A program made the translations under genes and the position numbers. A stretch of 64,000 nt of DNA from Candidatus Epulonipiscium fishelsonii (GTDB lineage: Bacteria; Bacillota; Clostridia; Lachnospirales; Cellulosilyticaceae), in the NCBI GenBank assembly GCA_001983455.1, contig LJDB01000045.1:18723-82722 (forward strand), in the 5' to 3' direction. The notes under the pieces are model-generated. The model saw nothing but the letters and a program-made list of their open reading frames with translations, did no database searches and was not told the origin of the DNA. Positions 37,664-45,527 of this stretch are shown in pieces (the stretch's first letter is position 1; the number at the start of each line of letters is the position of its first letter).

Positions 37664-37709
37664 GAAAAAATGCCTACTTCAAATAGGAAATGTTATTTGA
37701 AATAAGCAT
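37664..37709 (-). terminator. Terminator of the SipL-like gene
   Basis: On the minus strand, a 16-base imperfect stem (37694-37709 with 37670-37685) has an 8-base loop and is followed by a T-run at 37664-37669. Confidence 0.8.
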
Positions 37710-37716
37710 AAAATTA

Positions 37717-39285
37717 TTAAAATTTTGATTGTTTAATTATTATAACTTTTTCGCCTGAATTTGGTTGATAGCTTTCATCAAATTCATTGACTTGTGCAAT
37801 ATTTTTAACAGTTGTATTAAATTTTTTCGCTATATCCCAAAGACTTTCACCGTTTTTAACAGTATATACAATTATAGTTGGATATTCACTAATTATATCT
37901 TTAGTCATATCTTCAATTTCAATTTTATCAATAATACTAATTTGTTTAGTTTCATAAACGTTTACTTGATAATCTAATTTATAATCTATACTCAAACTTT
38001 CACGATTAACTGCTATTAATTGAACATCTTTTGGAGTAACTTTTGCTTCAATATTATAATTATTATTTGGATTTAAATTAGTACTTAAATCCATATTAAA
38101 TGGTAGGCTATCCATAAAAGTTATAATTTTATTTGCAGATTCTTCATCCGTATAAATTATTAATACTTCTATAATTCCTTCAATTGTTAGCTTGTCATTA
38201 ACAATATCTACCTCATCAACTTTTGCTTTTAACTCAATATTATAAACTTGATGTATGTCTGGGTTTAATCCGTCAATATTTAGTGTTTCTTTTGTTACAG
38301 TTGAAATATTATCTTTAAATGCAAGATTTTCATATTTTTCTACTTTACTGCTTTCATTAACGACTTTTCCAGGTGCATATACATCACCCACAATTTCTAG
38401 TTTCTCATTGTTATAGGTTGTATATTTTGCTGTAACAATACATTCAACTTCAACTATACGGTCTTCTCCTTCATAATCTGGATTGACTTGAACAAATGTA
38501 GGAGATACATCCAAAACACAGTCCCAATGTTGCTCATCATCAAGTTTTATAAGGTCAACCACACCAGAAAATGGTATTTTGTTTGAATACACATTAAGGT
38601 TATTATCTTCCATTGATTGATATAAAATAGAAACTTCGACCATTCCATTAAATATAAGTTCCTCAGCAGTACGTTTAATTTGATCTTCTTTAATACTAGT
38701 CGAAATCTTTAAAATGTCTCCAATATATGGTTTATTACTTGGAATTGTCAGCTCGTCTTTAACTATAATCTTTTCTTCCTTTTCAGGTGCTATACTAACA
38801 ATATTTAATTCTTTCATCTTTTTCTCAACTAGTATATCTGTATTTAAATCTTCTATCAAATAAAGTTCTTTGCTTTTAGTTACAATTGCTCCAACTTCAA
38901 TAATAACTTTGATATTAAGTTTTCGTTCATTTAATATATTCCAATTAAGATGTTCAATATCATATACAAATTCAACACGTTGTTCAGGATCAACTCCCTC
39001 TATAATCATAAAATCTTCAATAGGGATTGAACCTTTCATTTTACAAATTTCATTACCATTATCAGGTAAATATAAAATTGTAATATCAACTTCGCCTTTA
39101 TATATAACTCTATTTTGTTGCACATCAAATGTATCCATTTTTAAAGTTCCATCCAGAAAAAGTACTCTTTGCATATCTGGTTTTCCGTCAGGAACAATTA
39201 AATCTCTTTCTTTTACAATTTGTGAAGTTTCTTTTTGTGTTGTTTCATTTACATCCATTAATTTCTTTATTAGTTCTATTGCCAT
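37717..39285 (-). CDS. sipL: DUF3794/LysM spore morphogenesis protein, SipL-like
   Basis: The protein has 522 residues. Several DUF3794 units are visible (about 25-140, 165-290 and 315-440; recurring pattern VxYKGEVDITILYL, FNGMVEVSILYQ, IEGIIEVLIIYTD). The C-terminus is a LysM domain (about 470-520) with YTVKNGESLWDIAKKFNTT. This order matches SipL of Clostridioides difficile (about the same length), which binds the coat scaffold SpoIVA through its LysM domain and is needed for coat and cortex assembly. A related DUF3794-LysM paralogue cannot be excluded. AGGGGG precedes the ATG. Sporulation-sigma control is expected, but no promoter could be assigned. Confidence 0.78.
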   Translation of the reverse strand: MAIELIKKLMDVNETTQKETSQIVKERDLIVPDGKPDMQRVLFLDGTLKMDTFDVQQNRVIYKGEVDITILYLPDNGNEICKMKGSIPIEDFMIIEGVDPEQRVEFVYDIEHLNWNILNERKLNIKVIIEVGAIVTKSKELYLIEDLNTDILVEKKMKELNIVSIAPEKEEKIIVKDELTIPSNKPYIGDILKISTSIKEDQIKRTAEELIFNGMVEVSILYQSMEDNNLNVYSNKIPFSGVVDLIKLDDEQHWDCVLDVSPTFVQVNPDYEGEDRIVEVECIVTAKYTTYNNEKLEIVGDVYAPGKVVNESSKVEKYENLAFKDNISTVTKETLNIDGLNPDIHQVYNIELKAKVDEVDIVNDKLTIEGIIEVLIIYTDEESANKIITFMDSLPFNMDLSTNLNPNNNYNIEAKVTPKDVQLIAVNRESLSIDYKLDYQVNVYETKQISIIDKIEIEDMTKDIISEYPTIIVYTVKNGESLWDIAKKFNTTVKNIAQVNEFDESYQPNSGEKVIIIKQSKF

Positions 39286-39584
39286 TTTTAAAGTCCCCCT
39301 CTTATATTATTTCCTATAATAAATGTATGTTTGTACCTTATCCAATTATTACTATTAATTAATAAATCGAAAAACTATTCTGTTATACTATTTAAAATTC
39401 TATTATTTCATTAATAATGTATTTATTTAAGTAGCTCTTAAATCAAAAGTATAATTTAATAGTACAATATTTAAAACTATTGTTATAAAAGCATTTCTAG
39501 TATCAACTATAATTATATTTTTTTTACTATACTATGTATTATATTTTTTTTATGTGGCATAATAAAAATGTATTAAAATATGAT
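39286..39584. other. AT-rich divergent intergenic region
   Basis: About 300 bases separate the SipL-like gene (leftward) from the DUF4430 gene (rightward). They must contain both promoters, but I cannot assign boxes with confidence. Confidence 0.4.
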
Positions 39585-39622
39585 AAGGAGGAGCTACTTA
39601 AATAATAGTAGCAAAAAATTAA
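39585..39622 (+). promoter_or_regulatory. Shine-Dalgarno sequence separated from the start codon by a hairpin
   Basis: AAGGAGG (39585-39591) lies 31 bases before the ATG at 39623. Between them GCTACT (39593-39598) pairs with AGTAGC (39607-39612). If folded, about 11 unpaired bases remain between the ribosome site and the start codon. TAA directly before the ATG excludes an upstream in-frame start. The same design occurs ahead of murI. Confidence 0.6.
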
Positions 39623-40081
39623 ATGAATAAAAAATTTGGTTTAATTATTTTAGCAATGGCATTATTTAGTATAAATGCTATCCCTGCCATGTCAGCCCCT
39701 GATTTACAAACTACTGTTGCATCTAGTAAAGAACAAAGTACCGTTATGGTATCAGTTAGTGCAAAAACTATAAATAAAGGTGAACTACTTACACCAACGG
39801 CAGTACAAATCGATGATGACTCAACTGCTTGGTCTGTTTTGAAAAAAGTACTAGATGAGAAAAAAATTAAGTATGAAGTTCAACAAAGCAAAAATGATTT
39901 TTATGTAGTTTCAATAGACGGCATTGCAACAGAATCTGATGATAAAAATAGTGGATGGATGTATAGCGTAAATGGTGTTTATGGTCAAGTTTGTGCAAAT
40001 CAATGTAAAGTAAAAAAAGGTGACAAAGTTGAATGGAACTATACTACAAATCTTGGAAAAGATTTAGGTGCAAAAGAATAA
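39623..40081 (+). CDS. Secreted DUF4430 protein
   Basis: The protein has 152 residues. A signal peptide (1-25, cleavage near AMSAP) is followed by one DUF4430 domain (about 65-150) with the hallmark string SGWMYSVNGVYG and the ending VKKGDKVEWNYTTNLGKDLG. DUF4430 resembles the C-terminal domain of transcobalamin/intrinsic factor, and bacterial copies often sit in cobalamin or surface-protein contexts; ligand binding is not proven. The start codon is unusually far from its Shine-Dalgarno sequence, with a hairpin between them. Confidence 0.8.
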   Translation: MNKKFGLIILAMALFSINAIPAMSAPDLQTTVASSKEQSTVMVSVSAKTINKGELLTPTAVQIDDDSTAWSVLKKVLDEKKIKYEVQQSKNDFYVVSIDGIATESDDKNSGWMYSVNGVYGQVCANQCKVKKGDKVEWNYTTNLGKDLGAKE

Positions 40082-40120
40082 TAAATACAAGCTCTGTTTT
40101 TTCCAGATAATACAGTAGCT

Positions 40121-40159
40121 CATATTGCATTAGTACATACAATGTGCTTATGCAATATG
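40121..40159 (+). terminator. Long hairpin behind the DUF4430 gene
   Basis: CATATTGCAT (40121-40130) pairs with ATGCAATATG (40150-40159), and an inner GTACAT/ATGTGC stem extends the hairpin. It is probably a terminator, though no clear T-run follows. The remainder of 40160-40345 is AT-rich and holds no feature that I can identify. Confidence 0.55.
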
Positions 40160-40345
40160 CTAAGCCGTTTTACCTCTTATTCAATTTACAGTGCTATTTT
40201 ATATTGCATAGCTTATAATTATAATATGTTAAATTCAAAAAAAGAGTAATCTATAGCCTAAATATTTTTTTACAAAATATGTATAAATTTATTTAAACTG
40301 TAAATACTCTATTTAGAGTAAGCTAAATGAAAAGAGGAGTAGATT

Positions 40346-40969
40346 ATGAAAGCTGTACATAACTTATTATATTTAGGTATTATCGCAATATTATTAAATA
40401 TATCTTTATTTTTTGAATCAAAAACGTTTGTTGAAGAAACAAGCAAAATTTTAAGTGAAAACGTTCTTAGGTTTCATATACTAGCAAATAGCAACACTCC
40501 ACAAGACCAGTTGCTAAAAGAAAATGTACGTGATGCCGTTTTGCATTTTATGGAGCCAAAGCTTAGACAAGTTACTTCAATAGAGGAAAGTCGTGAACTT
40601 ATTAAGCAGAATTTTGAAAATATAAAGCAAATCTCAAAACAAGTTATAGCTGATTGGGGAAAAGATTATAAAGTACATATTGAAATTGCTGAAACTAAGT
40701 TTCCAAATAAATCATATGGCGATATCATTTTTCCAGCTGGTACTTATGAGGCTTGCCGTATTTTGATTGGTCAAGCAACAGGTGAAAACTGGTGGTGTGT
40801 GATGTATCCTCCATTATGTTATGTGGATGCTGCTACAGGATTTCATTCATTGGAAGGTAAACAATTGTTACAAACTTTAAATAAGGAACAATATGAGATT
40901 GTATCTTATCAAATTGAAAATCCATATCAAATTAAATTTAAAATTTTAGAGTGGTTTAGGTTTAGGTAA
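40346..40969 (+). CDS. spoIIR: Stage II sporulation protein R
   Basis: SpoIIR is made in the forespore and secreted into the intermembrane space, where it triggers SpoIIGA to process pro-sigma-E in the mother cell. The protein has 207 residues with an N-terminal membrane or signal helix (8-24) and the family core NVLRFHILANSNTPQDQLLKENVRDAV (in pieces: RFHILANSNTPQDQ, LKENVRDAVL). GENWWCVMYPPLCYVD is also diagnostic. AGAGGAG precedes the ATG. In other bacteria transcription is by sigma-F; the promoter was not assigned here. Together with the SipL-like gene it shows that the organism forms endospores. Confidence 0.93.
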   Translation: MKAVHNLLYLGIIAILLNISLFFESKTFVEETSKILSENVLRFHILANSNTPQDQLLKENVRDAVLHFMEPKLRQVTSIEESRELIKQNFENIKQISKQVIADWGKDYKVHIEIAETKFPNKSYGDIIFPAGTYEACRILIGQATGENWWCVMYPPLCYVDAATGFHSLEGKQLLQTLNKEQYEIVSYQIENPYQIKFKILEWFRFR

Positions 40970-41047
40970 AAGACTTATTGTGCTATTTAAACTTTATTCC
41001 TTAAGGGTTAGAATTTAACTAGCACAACAGGGTAAACTCTCTCACAA

Positions 41048-41075
41048 ATAAGGAGAAAAGACCTTTTCTCCTTAT
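41048..41075 (+). terminator. Hairpin 1 behind spoIIR
   Basis: ATAAGGAGAAAAG (41048-41060) pairs perfectly with CTTTTCTCCTTAT (41063-41075) across a 2-base loop. Confidence 0.75.
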
Positions 41076-41079
41076 CATT

Positions 41080-41117
41080 AACAAAAAACTATAGAATTAA
41101 TACTATAGTTTTTTGTT
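41080..41117 (+). terminator. Hairpin 2 behind spoIIR, with T-rich arm
   Basis: AACAAAAAACTATAG (41080-41094) pairs perfectly with CTATAGTTTTTTGTT (41103-41117). The T-rich right arm makes this a good intrinsic terminator. A third inverted repeat, AAGATATAAAA/TTTTATATCTT, lies at 41168-41205. Confidence 0.75.
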
Positions 41118-41263
41118 ATTCGTGATAACGGATTCACAAACAACGTGACTAAATCTGTTTTCACTACAAGATATAAAACTATAGTAACTTTAAATTTTAT
41201 ATCTTATAAATTCAAAGATTTTGCATATAAATATAGAGATAAATATAATTTTGGAGGAAATTT

Positions 41264-42313
41264 ATGAAGGAAAATATTTTGCTTTTATTTGGAGGTCAAT
41301 CATCTGAACATGAAGTTTCTTTAAAATCAGCAACAACTATTTTTAACAACTTTGACAAGGATAAATATGACGTATATCCAGTGGGGATTACTAAAAATGG
41401 AAAGTGGTTGTTGGATAAAGATCCAAAAGTTGATTTTACAAAAAATGTTTGGATAAATAAAGGTATCGCATGTGTTTTAAGTCCAGATGCCACTGATGGT
41501 GGGTTAATTTTAATGCGTGAAGATGAAGATATTGTAAAAATTAGAATAGATAAAGTGTTTCCTGTTCTTCATGGAAAATATGGAGAAGATGGGACAGTGC
41601 AGGGACTTTGCAAATTAGCACAAATTCCCTATGTTGGTTGTGGCGTAATTTCTTCAGCAATATCTATGGACAAAGCTTTTACAAAAATAATTGTAAAAGA
41701 GGCCGGAATTCCACAAGCAGATTTTGTTATAATAAAAGAAGAAGATTTCGATGATATAGATAATTCAGTTAAAAAAATTGAAACTGCATTTGGATATCCA
41801 TACTTTATAAAACCTGCTAATGCTGGTTCTTCAGTAGGAATTTCAAAAGCACATAATAGAGAAGAATTAATCAATGGAATCAAAAATGCACTATTGCATG
41901 ACAGTAAAGTCCTAGTCGAGGAAACAATTGTTGGTAGAGAAGTTGAAACTGCTGTTTTAGGTAATAAAGATTTGCAAGTCTCTGGAGTTGGAGAAATTTT
42001 AGCTGCAGCAGAATTTTACGATTTTGATGCTAAATACAACAACGCAGCTTCAAAAACCGTTGTTTCAGCAGATTTGCCTGAAAATATAAAAAATGAAATT
42101 AGGAAATATGCTAAAATTATATTTAAAGCTCTAGAATGTAAAGGATTATCAAGAGTTGATTTTTTTGTTACAAATGATAATAAAATTATATTCAATGAAA
42201 TAAACACTTTACCTGGGTTTACTCCAATAAGTATGTATCCAATGTTATTTGAAGCAGAGGGAATAGAAATAAAAGAACTTATAAATAAACTTTTAGCACT
42301 AGCAACTTTATAA
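41264..42313 (+). CDS. ddl: D-alanine--D-alanine ligase
   Basis: Ddl joins two D-Ala for the pentapeptide of peptidoglycan. The protein has 349 residues of the ATP-grasp fold: FGGQSSEHEVSLKSA, LHGKYGEDGTVQGL, KPANAGSSVGISKA, then FYDFDAKY and FNEINTLPGFTP. The Tyr in the AKY string (the position of Tyr216 in E. coli DdlB) is kept; D-lactate-using ligases of intrinsically vancomycin-resistant bacteria have Phe there, so this is predicted to be an ordinary D-Ala-D-Ala enzyme. TGGAGG precedes the ATG. It is followed by hairpins and murI, another wall-precursor gene. Confidence 0.95.
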   Translation: MKENILLLFGGQSSEHEVSLKSATTIFNNFDKDKYDVYPVGITKNGKWLLDKDPKVDFTKNVWINKGIACVLSPDATDGGLILMREDEDIVKIRIDKVFPVLHGKYGEDGTVQGLCKLAQIPYVGCGVISSAISMDKAFTKIIVKEAGIPQADFVIIKEEDFDDIDNSVKKIETAFGYPYFIKPANAGSSVGISKAHNREELINGIKNALLHDSKVLVEETIVGREVETAVLGNKDLQVSGVGEILAAAEFYDFDAKYNNAASKTVVSADLPENIKNEIRKYAKIIFKALECKGLSRVDFFVTNDNKIIFNEINTLPGFTPISMYPMLFEAEGIEIKELINKLLALATL

Positions 42314-42319
42314 AATAAT

Positions 42320-42344
42320 AAGAACAGACATTTGGTCTTTTCTT
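42320..42344 (+). terminator. Hairpin behind ddl
   Basis: AAGAACAGAC (42320-42329) pairs with GTCTTTTCTT (42335-42344), with one mismatch, 7 bases after the ddl stop codon. Confidence 0.6.
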
Positions 42345-42357
42345 ACTATCATGAATA

Positions 42358-42405
42358 ACGCCTTATATCTCCATAGCTGAAGCTGGGAGCTTTATGGCGT
42401 GTTTT
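42358..42405 (+). terminator. Second hairpin between ddl and murI
   Basis: ACGCC (42358-42362) pairs with GGCGT (42396-42400), with inner CTCC/GGAG and AGCT/AGCT pairings, followed by TTTT. It is a terminator or a structured leader of murI. Confidence 0.6.
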
Positions 42406-42423
42406 AGCAAAAAATTTATTAGC

Positions 42424-42480
42424 AAAAAGGAGGTTACAAGGATATTCGCCCATCCAATGACTAGTATCCTTGCTTAAATA
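42424..42480 (+). promoter_or_regulatory. Shine-Dalgarno sequence of murI separated from the start codon by a hairpin
   Basis: AAAAAGGAGG (42424-42433) lies 47 bases before the murI ATG at 42481. Between them CAAGGATA (42437-42444) pairs perfectly with TATCCTTG (42465-42472). Folding leaves 3 + 8 unpaired bases, a normal spacing. The loop contains ATG at 42457, opening a six-codon frame that ends at TAA 42475, in frame with murI. Confidence 0.6.
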
Positions 42481-43284
42481 ATGAATAGACCAATAGGAAT
42501 TTTTGACTCTGGAGTTGGTGGACTGACTATTGTAAAAGAAGTGATCAAACAGCTTCCAAAAGAGTCTATTGTATATTTTGGAGATACTGCTCGTTTACCA
42601 TATGGTAGCAAATCTAAAGAAGATATTACAAAATTCTCATCTCAAATTATAAAATTTTTGCTTGAACAAAATGTAAAATTAATTATTGTTGCTTGCAACA
42701 CAATAAATGCGAATTGTATATATGAATTAAGAAATATGTTTCCACATGTTGATATTATAGGAGTGGTTGATGCTGGAACAAAAATGGCTTCAAATGTAAC
42801 TATAAATGGTCGAATTGGTATAATAGGTACTCAAGCGACTATTATAAGTAACATGTATGAGCAATTGCTAAAAAAGAATAATTCAAATTTTAAAATATAT
42901 TCAAAAGCGTGCCCCTTATTTGTTCCTTTAGTAGAGGATGGCTGGATAAATCATCTTGCTACACATTTAATCACTGAACATTATTTAGATGCTTTACTTC
43001 AAAAAAATATCGATACTTTAATTTTAGGTTGCACCCATTACCCTATGTTAGCAGAAGTAATTCAAGAAGTAGTAGGAGATGTAATGCTTATAAATCCTGC
43101 GATTGAAGTTGCAAAATCAACAAAGACCGTATTGCAAAATCTAAATTTAGAGTCTCAAAAAAATGCCACATATTCATTTTATGTTAGTGCTCAACCAAGC
43201 AACATGAAAAAAACAGTAGAAACATTTTTAGGCTGTTCAATAGATAAAGTTAGTACTGTGGAAATAGATAAATATTATTTATAA
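42481..43284 (+). CDS. murI: Glutamate racemase
   Basis: MurI makes D-glutamate for peptidoglycan. The protein has 267 residues, opening with the canonical IGIFDSGVGGLTIVKEV. Catalytic cysteines are seen in VACNTINAN (Cys of the first half) and LGCTHYPML (Cys and His of the second half). The N-terminal string fixes the start at 42481 even though the Shine-Dalgarno sequence is far upstream behind a hairpin. It lies between ddl and a DUF1934 gene, the latter starting 23 bases downstream. Confidence 0.95.
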   Translation: MNRPIGIFDSGVGGLTIVKEVIKQLPKESIVYFGDTARLPYGSKSKEDITKFSSQIIKFLLEQNVKLIIVACNTINANCIYELRNMFPHVDIIGVVDAGTKMASNVTINGRIGIIGTQATIISNMYEQLLKKNNSNFKIYSKACPLFVPLVEDGWINHLATHLITEHYLDALLQKNIDTLILGCTHYPMLAEVIQEVVGDVMLINPAIEVAKSTKTVLQNLNLESQKNATYSFYVSAQPSNMKKTVETFLGCSIDKVSTVEIDKYYL

Positions 43285-43307
43285 ACTTAAAGGAGCCACA
43301 TAATATT

Positions 43308-43703
43308 ATGGATAACATTAAATTGCATATTAAAGAGATTCAAAGTTACGAAGATTTTCAAAATGAAACAAAATATACAGTAAATGCTAAGATGGGAAAA
43401 AAGGATAAGACAGTTTTTATTAGATATGAACATGAAGGTATTAAAGTAAATATTAAAGTTAAAAATGAAAAAATTGAGATAAGCCAAGAAGAAAATGGCA
43501 TTTCAAAAAATATTTTGATATTTATAGAAAATAAGCCATGGCAATATCGATTATATACTGAAGTTGGCAACATAGACATAAAAATTTCCACACAAAAAAT
43601 AGAATATTCATATGAACCACTACACTTATATTTAAAATATGATGTACTTATGAACGAAAAAAAAATAAGTACTAACGAGTACCATTACAATTTAGACTTA
43701 TAA
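43308..43703 (+). CDS. DUF1934 family beta-barrel protein
   Basis: The protein has 131 residues with the DUF1934 (YwiB-like, calycin-fold) strand pattern: INIKEIQ-type first strand (LHIKEIQSYEDF), TVFIRYEHEG, KNEKIEISQEENG, PWQYRLYTEVGNIDIKISTQKIE and LYLKYDVLMNEKKIS. It is cytoplasmic with no signal peptide. The biochemical role of the family is unknown. It probably shares the murI transcript (23-base gap; AAAGGAG precedes the ATG). Confidence 0.8.
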   Translation: MDNIKLHIKEIQSYEDFQNETKYTVNAKMGKKDKTVFIRYEHEGIKVNIKVKNEKIEISQEENGISKNILIFIENKPWQYRLYTEVGNIDIKISTQKIEYSYEPLHLYLKYDVLMNEKKISTNEYHYNLDL

Positions 43704-43740
43704 AAAAATCCCCTGCCTAAAAATGACAGGGAATTTTTTT
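43703..43740. terminator. Bidirectional terminator
   Basis: CCCCTG and CAGGG form the stem, flanked by an A-run on the left and a T-run on the right, between the convergent DUF1934 and flagellin genes. Confidence 0.85.
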
Positions 43741-43768
43741 TATATTTTTATATGTTTATATTTTTATA

Positions 43769-44575
43769 TTATCCAAGTAAGCCAAGTGCTTGATTTGGAA
43801 TTTGATTTGCTTGAGCCATCATACTTTGTGCCGCTTGATTTAATACATTGAATTTGGTAAAGTTCATCATTTCCGATGCCATATCTGTATCTCGAATACG
43901 AGATTCCGATGTAGTTAAGTTTTCTGATGTAACTTTTTGATTTTCTAAAGTATGTTCCAGTCTATTTTGTGCAGCACCAATTTTTGCACGTTGCGTACTT
44001 ACAGTTTGAATTGCAGTCTCAACGCCATCGACAGCAGCCTTTGCACCCGTACCATCTGTATCATTTATATCAAGTGCACCTGAAGCGTCAGATATGAGGT
44101 CAGTAGTTACTTGTGGAATTGTAATTGCTAAAGATCCATCATGTCCTGTCGCAATCACTGCACCACTTGTTATTGCAAGGTCATTAAATTTTGTTGATGT
44201 AATAATGTTGGTCATTTCTGAATTTAATGCTAGTAGTTCTTCTTCAATATTTTCTCTATCCTGTTCACTATACGTACCAGTGGATGCTTGCACTAATAGT
44301 TCTTTTGAACGTGTAAGCATTGAGCTTACTTCATCTAGTGCACCCTCTGCTGTTTGCGCATAAGAAATACCATCTTGAACGTTTCTACTTGCTTGATTTA
44401 ATCCTTTTATTTGTGATCTCATTCTTTCCGAAACTGCTAAGCCTGCTGCATCATCTGCTGCACGGTTTATTCTCAATCCTGATGAAAGTTTTTCTGAAGC
44501 CTTTCCTAATTGAGTTGTGTTTGATCCCATATTTCTGTGAGCATTTAAAGAAAGCATATTTGTATTTACTATCAT
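43769..44575 (-). CDS. Flagellin 1 (short type)
   Basis: The protein has 268 residues. The conserved N-terminal D0/D1 helices (NTNMLSLNAHRNMGSN; KLSSGLRINRAADDAAGLAV; NVQDGISYAQTAEGALDE) and C-terminal helices (QNRLEHTLENQKVTSENLTT; SRIRDTDMASEMMNFTKFNV; ending NQALGLLG) are complete. The variable middle (about 135-190) is very short, so the filament would have almost no D2/D3 domains. It is about 80% identical to the next flagellin. The leader has AAGGAGGAG and an upstream GATAAGGATATC hairpin, suggesting CsrA control. It lies 97 bases downstream of flagellin 2 on the same strand. Confidence 0.95.
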   Translation of the reverse strand: MIVNTNMLSLNAHRNMGSNTTQLGKASEKLSSGLRINRAADDAAGLAVSERMRSQIKGLNQASRNVQDGISYAQTAEGALDEVSSMLTRSKELLVQASTGTYSEQDRENIEEELLALNSEMTNIITSTKFNDLAITSGAVIATGHDGSLAITIPQVTTDLISDASGALDINDTDGTGAKAAVDGVETAIQTVSTQRAKIGAAQNRLEHTLENQKVTSENLTTSESRIRDTDMASEMMNFTKFNVLNQAAQSMMAQANQIPNQALGLLG

Positions 44576-44604
44576 TTTGACTCCTCCTTGAATTAGAAAA
44601 ATTT

Positions 44605-44616
44605 GATATCCTTATC
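44605..44616 (-). promoter_or_regulatory. Candidate CsrA-binding hairpin in flagellin 1 leader
   Basis: On the minus strand GATA-AGGA-TATC presents AGGA in the loop of a 4-bp stem, about 30 bases before the start. The Shine-Dalgarno AAGGAGGA would be the second CsrA site. Flagellin 2 has the identical element. Confidence 0.55.
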
Positions 44617-44672
44617 ATCAATATTATTATTCAAATATTTTTATATTTATACATATAGTTTTATAGATATTA

Positions 44673-45482
44673 TTATCCAAGTAAACCAAGTGCTTGATTT
44701 GGAATTTGATTTGCTTGAGCCATCATACTTTGTGCCGCTTGATTTAGAACATTAAATTTTGTAAAGTTCATCATTTCTGCCGCCATATCTGTATCTCGAA
44801 TACGAGATTCCGATGTAGTTAAGTTTTCAGTTGTAACTTTTTGATTTTCTAAAGTATGTTCAAGTCTATTTTGTACAGCCCCAATTTCAGCACGTTGCGT
44901 AGTTATATCTTGAATCGCATCCTCAATTAAGATAGCACCAGCTTTAGCATCAGTTCCATCTGTGTCTCCTGAAAGATCTATATTATCCATAGCATTACTT
45001 ACTTCTGAATCACTTACTGGGGGGATAAGAATTTCCAAAGATCCATCATGCCCTGTCGCAATGCTTGCGCCAGTTGTTATTGCAATTCCATTAAATTTTG
45101 TTGATGTAATAATATTATCTATTTCTGAACTTAATGCCGTTAGTTCTTCTTGAATATTTGTTCTATCTCCTTCACTATATGTACCGGTGGATGCTTGCAC
45201 TAATAGTTCTTTTGCACGTGTGAGCATTGCGCTTACTTCATCAAGTGCACCCTCTGCTGTTTGTGCAAAAGAAATACCATCTTGAACATTTCTACTTGCT
45301 TGATTTAATCCTCTTATTTGTGATCTCATTGTTTCCGAAACTGCTAAGCCCGCTGCATCATCCGCTGCACGGTTTATTCTTAATCCTGATGAAAGTTTTT
45401 CTGAAGCCTTTCCTAGTTTAGTTGTATTCGACCCCATATTTCTATGAGCGTTTATAGAAAGCGTATTTGTATTTACTACCAT
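44673..45482 (-). CDS. Flagellin 2 (short type)
   Basis: The protein has 269 residues with the same D0/D1 architecture as flagellin 1 and differences mainly in the middle (about 130-195, containing SLEILIPPVSDSEVSNAM). Both termini needed for export and polymerisation are intact. Its 5' untranslated region is almost the same as that of flagellin 1, including the GATAAGGATATC hairpin. Upstream lies an unusual array of AT-rich tandem repeats. Confidence 0.95.
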   Translation of the reverse strand: MVVNTNTLSINAHRNMGSNTTKLGKASEKLSSGLRINRAADDAAGLAVSETMRSQIRGLNQASRNVQDGISFAQTAEGALDEVSAMLTRAKELLVQASTGTYSEGDRTNIQEELTALSSEIDNIITSTKFNGIAITTGASIATGHDGSLEILIPPVSDSEVSNAMDNIDLSGDTDGTDAKAGAILIEDAIQDITTQRAEIGAVQNRLEHTLENQKVTTENLTTSESRIRDTDMAAEMMNFTKFNVLNQAAQSMMAQANQIPNQALGLLG

Positions 45483-45511
45483 TTTAACTCCTCCTTGAAT
45501 TATAAAAATTT

Positions 45512-45523
45512 GATATCCTTATC
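45512..45523 (-). promoter_or_regulatory. Candidate CsrA-binding hairpin in flagellin 2 leader
   Basis: On the minus strand GATA-AGGA-TATC occurs about 30 bases before the start codon, followed by the Shine-Dalgarno AAGGAGGAG at 45488-45496. Confidence 0.55.
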
Positions 45524-45527
45524 ATAG

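Noticed and set aside
41264..42313. Possible D-Ala-D-Lac (glycopeptide-resistant) ligase because of Phe in FYDFDAKY
   Set aside because: The position that decides this is the Tyr after AK in the same string, and that Tyr is kept; the Phe is at a different position.
44094..44580. Plus-strand frames opposite the flagellin genes
   Set aside because: They mirror the strongly biased codons of the flagellins, recur at the same place in each copy and have no ribosome sites.
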